DNA from: JAAELZ01 sp965237995
GTDB taxonomy: Bacteria > Pseudomonadota > Gammaproteobacteria > Arenicellales > Poriferihabitantaceae
Direction: 5' to 3'
NCBI GenBank assembly: GCA_965237995.1
Contig: CBDEGO010000002.1
Location: 310,001 to 374,000, forward strand
Length of the DNA stretch: 64,000 nucleotides
In this document: positions 16,466 to 26,405 of the stretch, piece by piece
Layout: each line of letters starts with the position of its first letter
How positions within the stretch are numbered: the first letter of the stretch is position 1
Program-made: the position numbers and the translations under genes
The notes under the pieces: model-generated
What the model saw: only the letters and a program-made list of their open reading frames with translations
What the model was told of the DNA's origin: nothing
Databases searched by the model: none

Positions 16466-18478
16466 ATGTCTAGTTTGACTTATGTACCTGTATTATTTGG
16501 CGTCTTAGGACTGATCGTAGCTTGGTTACTGTATCGAAAGATCGTTTCATATGACCCAGGTACCGGCCGCGTTGTTGAAATAGGTGATCTAATTCAAAAA
16601 GGCGCAATGGTCTTTATGCGTCGCGAATATACCTACTTGGCCATATTTGTGGTCGTGGTAGCCGTGCTGATCCTAGCACTAGGCCTAGGTGTAAATACCT
16701 TTATCGCTTTTCTTTTAGGTGCTATCACCTCTGCTTTAGCGGGCTATATTGGTATGTTTGCTGCGACTAAAGCCAACGTGCGCACCACCACAGCCGCGCA
16801 AACCGAAGGGGCTAACGCTGCGCTTACCGTTGCTTTTTTTGGTGGCTCAGTCATGGGCTTAACCGTTGCGGCCATGGGCTTACTCGGATTAGGTGTATTG
16901 TACTTAATGTATGGCCAAGACCCACACACCGCGCATGTGATACATGGCTTTGGTATGGGCGGATCTTGCGTGGCCTTATTTTCTCGGGTTGGCGGCGGCA
17001 TTTTCACCAAAAGTGCTGATGTTGGTGCAGACTTAGTGGGCAAAATCGAAGCAGGCATCCCCGAAGACGACCCGCGCAACCCAGGCGTTATCGCTGATAA
17101 TGTAGGAGACAACGTGGGCGACGTAGCGGGAATGGGTTCTGACATCTTCGAGTCTTATTGCGGCTCTATTATTGCCACTATTGCCATCGCGGCGACACTC
17201 TCAACCGCAGTATTACAACAATTGGGCGCACAACAAACGCTGATGTTCTTGCCATTGGCCTTGGCCTCATTGGGCATTTTATGCTCAATCGGCGGTATCC
17301 TTATTGTCAAGATGGGCGCTAATCAAGCCCCCGAAAAAGCTCTACGCATGGGCACTATCGGTGCGACCGTCATCTTTATGGCGCTCAGCTATCTACTTAT
17401 CACTCAAATGGATTTAAGTGCAAACATTTGGCTAGCGGTAGTGTGTGGTGCATTGGGCGGCATTGGTATAGGTTTAATTACTGAATATTACACGTCTGCA
17501 AAGCCAGTACGCGACATTGCGGAATCGGGTGAAACAGGCGCAGCGACCGTTATTATTTCGGGTCTTGCTGTTGGTATGCAATCAGTTGTGGTTCCCGTGT
17601 TTATCATCGCTGCCATTATTATGGCGACCACTAGCTTAGTGGGTTTATATGGCGTAGGTATCGCCGCGGTTGGTATGTTGGCCACGGTGGGTATTACCAT
17701 GGCCATAGACGCTTACGGCCCGGTTGCAGATAATGCAGGCGGTATCGCTGAGATGGCTGGCCTTGGCAGTGAAGTACGCGCTATCACGGATGAACTAGAT
17801 GAACTGGGTAACACGACTGCAGCTATCGGTAAAGGTTTTGCGATTGGCGCAGCCGCTCTAGCAGCCCTCGCTATTATTTCTGCATTTATTGAGACCGTAG
17901 CGCACCACAACCCCGATTTTCAACTATTAATAAACAACCCAATGGTCTTGGCGGGTATGTTTATCGGCGGGGTTTTTCCATTTTTAGTCGCCTCCATCAC
18001 TATGACAGCGGTGGGTGACGCCGCTTTTGAAATGATTCGCGAAATTCGCCGACAATTTAAAGAGATTCCCGGTTTGCTGGAAGGTGATCCAAACGCAAAA
18101 CCAGACACAGACCGCTGCGTAGATATCGCCACCAGCGCCGCGCTCAAGAAAATGATCTTACCCGGTGTATTGGCAGTAGGTGCACCCGTCGTAGTCGGCT
18201 TCGGTTTAGGCCCAGAAGCCTTAGGCGGCATGTTAGGCGGCGCGCTAATTGCCTGCGTATTACTGGCTTTAACCATGGCGAATGCTGGCGGCGCGTGGGA
18301 TAACGCTAAGAAATACATCGAAAAAGGTAACTTAGGTGGCAAGGGTTCTGAGCAACACGCAGCAGCGGTTGTTGGTGACACAGTCGGCGACCCATTCAAA
18401 GACACCTCTGGCCCAGCCATGAATATTTTGATCAATGTAATGGCGATCGTAAGCTTGGTTATCGCTCCGGTGCTTTAA
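16466..18478 (+). CDS. hppA: Membrane-bound ion-translocating pyrophosphatase
   Basis: The 670-residue integral membrane enzyme couples hydrolysis of pyrophosphate to ion pumping. The substrate site is evident in SADVGADLVGKIEAGIPEDD and in DNVGDNVGDVAGMGSDIFES, with the second set of acidic motifs in DAYGPVADNAGGIAEMAGL and GDTVGDPFKDTSGPA. The GNTTAAIGKGFAIG segment has Ala where potassium-independent enzymes have Lys, so the pump is predicted to be potassium-dependent. Whether it moves protons or sodium cannot be settled by eye. About 15 hydrophobic segments are present. It stands alone, followed by a terminator. Confidence 0.95.
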   Translation: MSSLTYVPVLFGVLGLIVAWLLYRKIVSYDPGTGRVVEIGDLIQKGAMVFMRREYTYLAIFVVVVAVLILALGLGVNTFIAFLLGAITSALAGYIGMFAATKANVRTTTAAQTEGANAALTVAFFGGSVMGLTVAAMGLLGLGVLYLMYGQDPHTAHVIHGFGMGGSCVALFSRVGGGIFTKSADVGADLVGKIEAGIPEDDPRNPGVIADNVGDNVGDVAGMGSDIFESYCGSIIATIAIAATLSTAVLQQLGAQQTLMFLPLALASLGILCSIGGILIVKMGANQAPEKALRMGTIGATVIFMALSYLLITQMDLSANIWLAVVCGALGGIGIGLITEYYTSAKPVRDIAESGETGAATVIISGLAVGMQSVVVPVFIIAAIIMATTSLVGLYGVGIAAVGMLATVGITMAIDAYGPVADNAGGIAEMAGLGSEVRAITDELDELGNTTAAIGKGFAIGAAALAALAIISAFIETVAHHNPDFQLLINNPMVLAGMFIGGVFPFLVASITMTAVGDAAFEMIREIRRQFKEIPGLLEGDPNAKPDTDRCVDIATSAALKKMILPGVLAVGAPVVVGFGLGPEALGGMLGGALIACVLLALTMANAGGAWDNAKKYIEKGNLGGKGSEQHAAAVVGDTVGDPFKDTSGPAMNILINVMAIVSLVIAPVL

Positions 18479-18512
18479 ACGTATGTAGTAATGGTTTAAC
18501 AACCGCGATGAA

Positions 18513-18540
18513 AGCAGTGGCAGTGCCACTGCTTTTTTTT
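18513..18540 (+). terminator. Rho-independent terminator after hppA
   Basis: The stem AGCAGTGGCA / TGCCACTGCT with a very short loop is followed by eight T residues. It lies 35 bases after the hppA stop. Confidence 0.9.
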
Positions 18541-18595
18541 GCTCGCTGCCCTAGCAAACTAATGCCTATCGTTGATGCCCATGATTTATAATTGA

Positions 18596-19192
18596 ATGAT
18601 GAATCAACAGCAGACAAATCCGCCACTATCGGAAAGTGACAGCGATAAACAACAGCGCCTTTATACGGGCTTAAATCAAAGCCTACTCAACTCCGATTTT
18701 GCAGGTAGCGCGGCGCAAGCCCATGGCATTGCAAGTGCTTTATGTTGCCGCGCCATAACCTCAGCCCAAGTAGAGGACATCAGCGATAAGTTTAATCTTA
18801 ATGATCAAGTTTCTTTAGTCAGCGTGCAAAGCCTAATGGAAATGTCTTTGAGAAACTTAAGCCAAACTAACTTTAGTTTTGACCTGTGGTTACCACAAGA
18901 TGCGGGCTTAATTGTTGAATCTGCCGCCTTATCTGAATGGTGCAGCGGTTTTATCATCGCTTTTTTACATGATGGAGAAACCATTTTGGATACCTTAAGC
19001 GAAATGGCTAAAGAAGCTATTGACGACTTAATTGAAATTGCGGGGGTAGAACACACTATTGATACTGGTGAGGATGAGCATTTTGCGCAAAATGAAGTCG
19101 CATTCTTTGAAATTAGAGAATACGTACGAATGAGCGTACAACTGGTATTTGAAGAGCTTAATCCGCACCAAGAAACAGAGGTGTCAAATTAA
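18596..19192 (+). CDS. ygfB: YgfB/YecA family (UPF0149) protein
   Basis: The 198-residue soluble protein matches the YgfB family: an early QAHGIASALCC segment, FDLWLPQDAGLIVESAALSEWCSGFIIAF in the middle, and an acidic C-terminal half ending EIREYVRMSVQLVFEEL. Its place directly before pepP, ubiH and ubiI is the same order as in E. coli. The molecular role is poorly defined; in Pseudomonas the homologue affects gene regulation. The stop overlaps the pepP start by one base (TAATG), indicating coupling. Confidence 0.88.
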   Translation: MMNQQQTNPPLSESDSDKQQRLYTGLNQSLLNSDFAGSAAQAHGIASALCCRAITSAQVEDISDKFNLNDQVSLVSVQSLMEMSLRNLSQTNFSFDLWLPQDAGLIVESAALSEWCSGFIIAFLHDGETILDTLSEMAKEAIDDLIEIAGVEHTIDTGEDEHFAQNEVAFFEIREYVRMSVQLVFEELNPHQETEVSN

Positions 19193-20502
19193 TGAATAAC
19201 GACGTATACATTCGAAGACGCCGTGGATTGATGCAATTAATGGGGGAAGGCATTGCCATCATCCCTACTAATAACTCGCAGTACCGAAATGGCGATGTAC
19301 ATTATCGCTTTCGACCAGACAGTGATTTTTACTATCTAACCCATTTTAATGAACCCGAAGCGGTCGCGGTTTTAATTCCCAATAGAGCAGAAGGCGAATT
19401 TATATTGTTCTGCCGCGAACGTGACCCACTCCGGGAACAATGGGACGGCAAACGCTGTGGAATTGACAACGCCATCGAAGAGTATTGTGCTGATGAGTCG
19501 CACTCTATCGATCAATTGGAAGAAATACTGCCTAAGCTGCTCGAAAACCAAAGCAAGGTATTCACTTGCACTGGTCGCGACCCCGAATTTGACATGCAAT
19601 TGTTCGAATGGGTCAATGAAATAAAGTCGCGCACGCGTAGTGGCATACAGGCGCCTATGGAGTTCGTTGACTTAACTTACATTTTACATGAGCTTCGTCT
19701 AATCAAGAAAACTGACGAAATCCGTACCATGCGAAAAGCCGCGAAACTAAGCGCTAAGGCGCATAAACAAGCGATGCTACGCAGTCAAGCCGGCATGCAT
19801 GAATACGAATACCAAGCAGTCATTGAAGGAACATTTCTAGCAGGTGGAAGCCCCTACCCCGCCTACCCATCCATAGTGGCTTCAGGTAAAAACGCCTGCA
19901 TTTTGCATTACATCGAAAACAATGGACAAACACAAGATGGCGACTTATTGCTGATTGATGCTGGGGCCGAAATAGATTGCTATGCCTCTGATATAACTCG
20001 AACGTTTCCGGTAAACGGCAAATTCAGCCCTGCACAGCGTAGCCTGTATGACTTGGTACAAAAAGCGCAAGCCGCCGCTATCGATCAAATTAAACCCGGC
20101 AAGCTATGGACAGCGTTTCATGACGCTGCCGTCGAAGTGCTGGTTGAAGGCTTAATTGAACTAGGCTTAATTAAACAAACTAAAACACAAGCAATCGAAT
20201 CACAATCTTATAAACGGTTTTACATGCACGGCACAGGCCATTGGTTAGGCATGGATGTACATGACGTTGGCGATTACAAAGTCGAGAACGAATGGCGTGT
20301 ATTAGAACCGGGTATGGTGCTTACTGTTGAACCCGGTTTATATATTCCTGCTGATGAAGATGTCGATGCGCGATTTCACAATATAGGCATTCGCATTGAA
20401 GACGATGTGGTGGTCACCAAACAGGGCAATGAAATACTGACTCGAGATGTGCCGGTCGATGCTGACGAAATCGAGGCATTAATGAACGCACAAGCTGCTT
20501 AA
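19192..20502 (+). CDS. pepP: Xaa-Pro aminopeptidase
   Basis: This dimanganese peptidase releases N-terminal residues that precede proline. The 436-residue protein has the N-terminal creatinase-like domain (YRFRPDSDFYYLTHFNEPEA) and a pita-bread catalytic domain. Metal ligands are visible in LLIDAGAEIDCYASDITRTF (two Asp), GTGHWLGMDVHDVG (His), LTVEPGLYI (Glu) and GIRIEDDVVV (Glu). Length equals the E. coli enzyme within a few residues. It is co-transcribed with ygfB and the two ubiquinone hydroxylase genes. Confidence 0.95.
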   Translation: MNNDVYIRRRRGLMQLMGEGIAIIPTNNSQYRNGDVHYRFRPDSDFYYLTHFNEPEAVAVLIPNRAEGEFILFCRERDPLREQWDGKRCGIDNAIEEYCADESHSIDQLEEILPKLLENQSKVFTCTGRDPEFDMQLFEWVNEIKSRTRSGIQAPMEFVDLTYILHELRLIKKTDEIRTMRKAAKLSAKAHKQAMLRSQAGMHEYEYQAVIEGTFLAGGSPYPAYPSIVASGKNACILHYIENNGQTQDGDLLLIDAGAEIDCYASDITRTFPVNGKFSPAQRSLYDLVQKAQAAAIDQIKPGKLWTAFHDAAVEVLVEGLIELGLIKQTKTQAIESQSYKRFYMHGTGHWLGMDVHDVGDYKVENEWRVLEPGMVLTVEPGLYIPADEDVDARFHNIGIRIEDDVVVTKQGNEILTRDVPVDADEIEALMNAQAA

Positions 20503-20514
20503 GCCTCCTTATCC

Positions 20515-21753
20515 ATGTCTGCCAAGCCTTCTGTTAATTACGACCTGATTATCGCAGGTGGTGGTTTGGTTGGGGCTAGCTTGGCTCTAGCGCTACAACA
20601 AATTCAATCTCAGGATGGGCACAAGCCCAAGGTGGCTGTCATCGAAGCGGTTCCCGTTGATTCAGACCAACATGCAAGTTATGACGAGCGCACTATCGCC
20701 CTAACCTACAGCTCTAAACTTATATTCGAAGCACTCGGTATATGGCAAGAGGAGGTAGCGCAACAAGCTTGCCCATTAAAGCGCATTCATATTTCTAATC
20801 GCGGCCACTTTGGTATCTGTAACCTAGATTGTGAAGACGTCGACACGCCTGCTTTAGGGTATGTTTGCCCAACTCGTGTGCTAGGCAACGCTTTGTATTC
20901 TGAGTTAGCTCAGCACGCTGATATCTGCGTTATTTGCCCCGCTACGGTCATTTCTATAGATCAGCAAACAGACTACGTTAGCGTAACACTGGATAATCAA
21001 TCAGACGACTTAACGGCTAAACTAATCGTTATCGCTGACGGCGGGCGCTCGCCCCTGTTAGGTGACTTGGGGTTTATAAGCCAAGGGCAGGATTACGCAA
21101 CCAGCGCCTTGCTATCGATTGTTACTGTCGACAGAGAGCACAATCACATTGCCTACGAGAGATTCACTCCGGCAGGCCCACTAGCCCTGCTACCCATCAC
21201 TGACCGACGCTACGCAGCGGTTTGGACCGAGACAACCGCGCAGGCGCAGCAACTGCTCGAACTTGAAGACGAACCGTACTTAGAAGCATTACAAACTACT
21301 TTTGGGTATCGAGCAGGTTTATTTAGCGCCCCGTCTACACGTAAGGTTTACCCGCTAAAGCAAAGCCAAATCAGTACCCCATATCAGCAGCGTACGTTAG
21401 TTCTGGGCAACGCCGCGCATACTGTGCACCCTGTGGGCGGACAAGGGTTTAATTTGAGCCTCAGAGATGTCGTCGCATTTGTTGAATTAGCGAATCATTA
21501 TCAAGATATTGGCGCATCCAGTCTACTTGAGCATTACTCAGCGCAGCGCGCAACCGAAACCAAAAGAGTGGCAACATTCACTGATGGTTTGCTCAGCATA
21601 TTCTCTCAGCAATCTACACCACTTAGTCTCGGGCGAAATAGCGCACTGTCTATCATCGAAAATCTCCCGTTCTCTAAACGACTATTGCTAAAACGCACCA
21701 TGGGCTTAGCAAGCCATCAACCCAATTTAGCACGCGGCAAACGCATTGCCTAA
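20515..21753 (+). CDS. ubiH: 2-octaprenyl-6-methoxyphenol hydroxylase
   Basis: UbiH is an FAD monooxygenase of aerobic ubiquinone synthesis. The dinucleotide-binding motif DLIIAGGGLVGASLALAL is at the N-terminus, the second FAD motif LIVIADGGRSPLLGDLG in the middle, and GNAAHTVHPVGGQGFNLSLRD, typical of the family, near residue 298. The 412-residue length is normal. It starts 12 bases after pepP, and its stop codon is directly followed by the ATG of the next hydroxylase. Confidence 0.93.
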   Translation: MSAKPSVNYDLIIAGGGLVGASLALALQQIQSQDGHKPKVAVIEAVPVDSDQHASYDERTIALTYSSKLIFEALGIWQEEVAQQACPLKRIHISNRGHFGICNLDCEDVDTPALGYVCPTRVLGNALYSELAQHADICVICPATVISIDQQTDYVSVTLDNQSDDLTAKLIVIADGGRSPLLGDLGFISQGQDYATSALLSIVTVDREHNHIAYERFTPAGPLALLPITDRRYAAVWTETTAQAQQLLELEDEPYLEALQTTFGYRAGLFSAPSTRKVYPLKQSQISTPYQQRTLVLGNAAHTVHPVGGQGFNLSLRDVVAFVELANHYQDIGASSLLEHYSAQRATETKRVATFTDGLLSIFSQQSTPLSLGRNSALSIIENLPFSKRLLLKRTMGLASHQPNLARGKRIA

Positions 21754-22998
21754 ATGAGCGCATCGCAACAAACTGATATTTTAATTGTTGGCGCTGGTAT
21801 GGTCGGTAGCGCACTTGCCTTAGCGCTTGCTCCCACCGGTTTAAGTATTCGCCTTATCGACTCAGGCAACTCGCCTGCTTTAAACCTCAACAGCATCAAT
21901 AGAGACTATGCGCCACGAGTCAGCGCAATCAATCTAGCATCTGTACAATTTCTTAAAGGCTTAGACGCTTGGAGTGCGATCGCGCAAAACAGAGTCAGCC
22001 CTTATCAAAAGATGCACGTGTGGGACGCAAATAGCAAAGCGCAGATCACGTTCGACAGCCAAGCCACCGCATTTGAACAGCTAGGATACATTGTCGAAAA
22101 TGACTTGATTGCCCAATCCTTGTTAGAGCAAATTATTCAGTATGACAACGTCACTGTGTCACATTCCACGGCTGTCCAGCAGATAACTGACGAGAATAAG
22201 CTAAAGCACGTGCAAACCTCGAATGAGACCCTACTTAGTAAATTAGTGGTTGGCGCGGATGGGCAGTTTTCGAAGGTCCGACAGCTTGCCCAGATGCCGG
22301 TTGAGATTGGAAGTTTTGAGCAAAAAGCCATCGTAGCGCGCATACAAACTGACCAGCCACATCACCAGTGCGCCTTTCAACGGTTTGACCACAGCGGGCC
22401 GATTGCCTACTTGCCTCTACAAGATGGCAGTAGCTCTATCGTTTGGTCCTGCGATACTGAACTAGCGCAGCAATGGCTAAGGCTTAGTGATAAACAATTC
22501 GCAGCGCGTACCGCTGAAGCAATGGGTAATCATTTAGGTACGGTTACGCTATTAAGCAAGCCGCTCTCGTTTGATTTAAAGCAAATTCATGCTCAGCATT
22601 ATGTTGAACCTCGGATTGCCTTAATAGGCGATGCCGCCCATCGCACTCACCCACTCGGCGGGCTAGGTGGTAATATCGGGATAATGGATGCCGCCGCATT
22701 GGCCGAGGTAATTATCGAAAAACACGGCACAAAACGAGACTTCGGTTTAAAGAGAAACTTGCGCCGCTATGAACGCTGGCGCAAGCATCAAAACAATAAT
22801 GCGTTAAACGCAATGCAGTTGTTCAAAAGTGCATTTGGTACCGAGTCACCGGCTATGTCACTGCTGAGAGAATCTGCACTGAACTTAGCAGATAGCAACG
22901 CTTACCTTAAAGCAGTCATCAATCAGGCTGGCATGGGCACAAACGGGTTCATCAATGACTTACCCAAATCCTGCCAGGTAAGGCCTTACCTCACATAA
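21754..22998 (+). CDS. ubiI: UbiI/VisC-like FAD-dependent ubiquinone hydroxylase
   Basis: This 414-residue paralogue of UbiH shows the FAD fold (ILIVGAGMVGSALALAL, then LVVGADGQFSKVRQLA) and IGDAAHRTHPLGGLGGNIGIMD. The usual AGQGLN core is replaced by GGLGGN, a modest variation at the flavin phosphate loop. Position after ubiH matches ubiI in E. coli, the ring C5 hydroxylase. Specificity among UbiI, UbiF and UbiL types is not certain from sequence alone. The ATG abuts the ubiH stop (TAAATG), so translation is coupled. Confidence 0.85.
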   Translation: MSASQQTDILIVGAGMVGSALALALAPTGLSIRLIDSGNSPALNLNSINRDYAPRVSAINLASVQFLKGLDAWSAIAQNRVSPYQKMHVWDANSKAQITFDSQATAFEQLGYIVENDLIAQSLLEQIIQYDNVTVSHSTAVQQITDENKLKHVQTSNETLLSKLVVGADGQFSKVRQLAQMPVEIGSFEQKAIVARIQTDQPHHQCAFQRFDHSGPIAYLPLQDGSSSIVWSCDTELAQQWLRLSDKQFAARTAEAMGNHLGTVTLLSKPLSFDLKQIHAQHYVEPRIALIGDAAHRTHPLGGLGGNIGIMDAAALAEVIIEKHGTKRDFGLKRNLRRYERWRKHQNNNALNAMQLFKSAFGTESPAMSLLRESALNLADSNAYLKAVINQAGMGTNGFINDLPKSCQVRPYLT

Positions 22999-23013
22999 CC
23001 TATATTCGTCACT

Positions 23014-24273
23014 ATGGAATTACTTGGTCTAGCTTCACTGCTTATCAGTATTACGGCTTTATTTAGCTATATCAATACCCGATGGGTAAAACTGCCTACC
23101 ACCATCGGGGTCATGCTCATTGCGCTAATTTTCTCCGTTGGATTGATCGTGATTGATGCTGTTGGTCTACTCCCAACCGCGGAGTTGGCTAAAAGTATTT
23201 TGTCTAATATCGATTTTAATGTAACCCTACTACATGGCATGCTGAGCTTTTTATTATTTGCCGGCGCACTGCACGTCAACTTAGAAGATTTAGCAGAACA
23301 AAAATGGGTTATCTTTACCTTAGCCACTGTTGGAGTCATGATCTCAACCGTGTTAATTGGTGTAGTGAGTTATTACATTTTTTCCTTATTTGGCATACAG
23401 ATGCCATTTATCTATTACCTGCTTTTTGGCGCTCTGATCTCCCCGACTGACCCGATTGCTGTCATGTCCACGCTAAAAAGTGTCGGGGCACCTGTTGCAC
23501 TAGAAACCAAGATTGCGGGAGAGTCATTATTTAATGATGGCATCGGCGTAGTGATCTTTTTAGTGCTGCTAGGTATCGCCGTGAACCCAGACGGCGCTAG
23601 TGTTTCGCATGTCGCCACGCTATTTGCAGAAGAAGCCATTGGCGGCATTCTATTTGGCTTTGGGCTAGGCACAGTCGGATTTTATTTACTACGTAGCGTA
23701 GATAACTACCAAACCGAAATTTTGATCTCACTTGCTGTGGTCATGGGCGGATATTCTCTCGCCACGCAAATCCATGTATCAGGGCCGATCGCCATGGTCG
23801 TTGCGGGGCTGTTTATTGGTAATCATGGTCGTCACTTAGCCATGAGCGAAAAAACACGCGAGCACCTTGATACTTTTTGGGAGCTTATCGACGAAATACT
23901 TAACGCCTTATTATTTGTGCTGATTGGCCTTGAAGTGCTGGTGTTACAGTTTACGCAAAGTTGGTTATTAGCCGGTTTAGTGGCTATTGTAATTGTGCTA
24001 CTTGCCCGCACTATCGCAGTAGGTATACCGATCACCTTATTTAAACTAAAGCGCACTTTTAACGTTTACGCTATTCGTATTTTAGTCTGGGGTGGATTAC
24101 GTGGCGGCATCTCCGTAGCGTTAGCACTGTCGCTGCCTGAAGGCGAATTTCGTGACGTTATTCTCGCGGTTACTTATATCATTGTGGTATTTTCAATTAT
24201 TGTGCAAGGCTTAACCATCAAACCTTTAGTTCAGAAAGCCAAAGCAATCGAGGTTCAACAATTTAAGTCTTAA
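23014..24273 (+). CDS. CPA1-family sodium/proton antiporter (NhaP-like)
   Basis: The 419-residue protein has about 12 membrane helices. The antiporter core is visible in GALISPTDPIAVMSTLK (unwound helix with Asp) and AGESLFNDGIGVVIF, which carries the conserved Asn-Asp pair of electroneutral CPA1 exchangers, and in WGGLRGGISVALALSLP near the end. Such proteins export sodium or potassium in exchange for protons at the inner membrane. No large cytoplasmic tail is present. It follows ubiI by 15 bases and could be on the same transcript. Confidence 0.9.
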   Translation: MELLGLASLLISITALFSYINTRWVKLPTTIGVMLIALIFSVGLIVIDAVGLLPTAELAKSILSNIDFNVTLLHGMLSFLLFAGALHVNLEDLAEQKWVIFTLATVGVMISTVLIGVVSYYIFSLFGIQMPFIYYLLFGALISPTDPIAVMSTLKSVGAPVALETKIAGESLFNDGIGVVIFLVLLGIAVNPDGASVSHVATLFAEEAIGGILFGFGLGTVGFYLLRSVDNYQTEILISLAVVMGGYSLATQIHVSGPIAMVVAGLFIGNHGRHLAMSEKTREHLDTFWELIDEILNALLFVLIGLEVLVLQFTQSWLLAGLVAIVIVLLARTIAVGIPITLFKLKRTFNVYAIRILVWGGLRGGISVALALSLPEGEFRDVILAVTYIIVVFSIIVQGLTIKPLVQKAKAIEVQQFKS

Positions 24274-24375
24274 AGCGTCATGCCCATGAATTCTATGCGC
24301 ATAGTGCTTTGGGCAAACGAGCAAAGTGCTAAAATAAGCATCGAGACCTACGCGTAGCGACCAACAATATTGAAC

Positions 24376-24795
24376 ATGAGCCAAAACGACGAACTAAAAC
24401 AAGCGGGCCTAAAGACCACGTTACCTCGTTTGAAGATTTTGGAGCTGTTGGAGTCTGATAAAAACCGCCATCTTTCCGCAGAAGAAATTTACAAGTTGGT
24501 TTTAGAAGCTGACGAAGGAATTGGCCTTGCGACGATCTATCGTGTACTAACACAATTTGAAGCCGCCGGGCTGGTTTTGCGCCATAATTTTGGTGAACGC
24601 TCCGTGTTTGAGCTTGCCGACACCGCGCATCACGACCACATGGTGTGCGACAGTTGCGGTAAAATCATCGAGTTTCACGACGAAAAGATTGAACAGCAAC
24701 AAGTCAAACTGGCCGAACAGTTTGGCTTTATCATTCAAGATCATTCCTTATGCCTGTATGGGCTTTGCAAAGAATGCAACTCTAAAAAATCCTAA
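24376..24795 (+). CDS. fur: Ferric uptake regulator
   Basis: Fur is the iron-responsive DNA-binding repressor. The ATG at 24376 gives MSQNDELKQAGLKTTLPRLK and a 139-residue protein; an upstream TTG at 24370 would add only two residues. The winged-helix DNA-binding half ends at TIYRVLTQFEAAGLV. The metal-binding half contains HHDHMVCDSCGKIIEF and LYGLCKEC, giving two CxxC pairs as in zinc-containing Fur proteins. Length and motifs match Fur rather than Zur or PerR. Confidence 0.94.
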   Translation: MSQNDELKQAGLKTTLPRLKILELLESDKNRHLSAEEIYKLVLEADEGIGLATIYRVLTQFEAAGLVLRHNFGERSVFELADTAHHDHMVCDSCGKIIEFHDEKIEQQQVKLAEQFGFIIQDHSLCLYGLCKECNSKKS

Positions 24796-24821
24796 CAACA
24801 TTAACTAAGCTATTTCTATTT

Positions 24822-25760
24822 GTGTCTATTCTAATTACTGGTTCTTACGCTTACGACACCATTATGGTGTTCCCTGATTCATTTAAAAATCACATTATTC
24901 CCGAGAAAGTGCATATTCTTAACGTGTGCTTTTTAGTGCCTGAAATGCGTAAAGAATTTGGTGGCTGCTCTGGAAATATTGCTTATAACCTGAATTTAAT
25001 TGGCGGCAACCCTCTACCAATGGCGACTGTAGGTGAGGATTTCGCCCCGTATCGTAAGTGGTTAAAGAAGTGCAATATCGACGACACCCACGTTGTTGAA
25101 ATCGAAGATAGTTATACCGCACAAGCCTATTTGACTACTGATCAGGACGACAACCAAATTATTGCGTTTCACCCCGGCGCCATGAACTTTGCCGAGACCA
25201 ATTCAGTTGCCGATGCGAATAACATCAGCTTAGGTGTCGTATCGCCTGATGGCCGGCAAGCAATGATTGATCACGCGGAGCAATTTGCCGCAAGCGGTAT
25301 TCCATTTTTCTTTGATCCTGGTCAAGGCTTACCTATGTTTGGCAAACTAGAGCTTGAGCGCTTTATTGAACTGGCTGATTATGTTGTAGTCAACGACTAT
25401 GAATCTGAAATGCTCAGCAAAAACAGTGAGCTATCATTAGAACAAATTGCTAAGAAAGTAAAAGCATTGATTGTTACGCGCGGCGGCAAAGGGTCGGAAT
25501 TCTTTGTAGACGGCGAACATATCACTATTCCGGTAGCCGCAGTATCCGCTACCGTTGATCCTACAGGCTGTGGAGATGCATTTCGCGCGGGCTTGCTCTA
25601 CGGCGTCAGCCATGATCTTGATTGGCACACAACTGGACAAATGGCGTCTTTGTTCGGAGCCATTAAAATTGAGCATTACGGCACGCAAAATCATCATTTT
25701 AGTATCGAAGAATTTAAAACTCGCTATCAAGCAAGTTTTAACGAAGAATTGACACTATAA
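24822..25760 (+). CDS. PfkB-family carbohydrate kinase, adenosine-kinase-like
   Basis: The 312-residue protein starts at GTG and has the ribokinase fold: GSYAYDTIMVFPD at the N-terminus, KEFGGCSGNIAYNLNLIGG in the substrate-binding region, and the catalytic anion-hole motif DPTGCGDAFRAGLLYG near residue 246. The N-terminal and PGAMNFAET segments resemble bacterial adenosine kinases of this family. The substrate assignment is inferred. It lies between fur and folE, all on the plus strand, and could take part in nucleoside salvage. Confidence 0.82.
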   Translation: MSILITGSYAYDTIMVFPDSFKNHIIPEKVHILNVCFLVPEMRKEFGGCSGNIAYNLNLIGGNPLPMATVGEDFAPYRKWLKKCNIDDTHVVEIEDSYTAQAYLTTDQDDNQIIAFHPGAMNFAETNSVADANNISLGVVSPDGRQAMIDHAEQFAASGIPFFFDPGQGLPMFGKLELERFIELADYVVVNDYESEMLSKNSELSLEQIAKKVKALIVTRGGKGSEFFVDGEHITIPVAAVSATVDPTGCGDAFRAGLLYGVSHDLDWHTTGQMASLFGAIKIEHYGTQNHHFSIEEFKTRYQASFNEELTL

Positions 25761-25812
25761 GCCCTAGTCAACGCATGCCTAACTAACAACCCACTGGTTT
25801 TAATTTGTAAAA

Positions 25813-26391
25813 ATGACAGAAAGTAAAAGTACCTTAAACATCGCAAAACTCTATTCCACTATGCTTATCGAACTAGGAGAAGATGTTGAGCGTGAAGGTA
25901 TTGTAAAAACACCTCTGCGGGCTGCTAAGGCAATGCAGTTTTTAACTAGCGGCTACCAACAAACCTTAGAGGAAGTCATAAACGACGCGATATTCGAAAC
26001 CGATAACGATCAAATGGTGATTCTAAAAGACATCGAGTTTTACTCAATGTGTGAACACCATTTGCTACCATTTATTGGAAAATGCCATATCGCCTATCTA
26101 CCTCGCGGCAAGGTCATTGGCCTATCTAAACTCGCGCGCATTACAGACATGTTCGCGCGCCGTTTACAAATTCAAGAAAACTTAACCCAACAGGTGGCTT
26201 GTGCGGTAGAAGAAGCTATTGACGCACGGGGTGTAGGTGTAGTGATCGAAGCCAAACATATGTGCATGATGATGCGCGGGGTACAAAAACAAAGCTCGGT
26301 GATGCAAACGTCAATGATGACCGGGACGTTTCGAACGGACGAACGTACGCGGTCTGAGTTTTTAAGGCTTATCGCCAGAGGCGGCGGCTAA
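25813..26391 (+). CDS. folE: GTP cyclohydrolase I
   Basis: FolE converts GTP to dihydroneopterin triphosphate, the first step of folate synthesis. The 192-residue protein shows the zinc ligands in YSMCEHHLLPFIGKCH and CMMMRGVQKQSS, and the GLSKLARITDMFARRLQIQENLT signature. It is a normal-length FolE I. A run of plus-strand genes continues into xni 14 bases later. Confidence 0.95.
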   Translation: MTESKSTLNIAKLYSTMLIELGEDVEREGIVKTPLRAAKAMQFLTSGYQQTLEEVINDAIFETDNDQMVILKDIEFYSMCEHHLLPFIGKCHIAYLPRGKVIGLSKLARITDMFARRLQIQENLTQQVACAVEEAIDARGVGVVIEAKHMCMMMRGVQKQSSVMQTSMMTGTFRTDERTRSEFLRLIARGGG

Positions 26392-26405
26392 ACATCGAGC
26401 ACGAG

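Noticed and set aside
17920..18435. 171-codon reverse frame inside hppA
   Set aside because: It is the antisense of a conserved pyrophosphatase; its composition is low-complexity Pro/Ala/Ser, typical of shadow frames.
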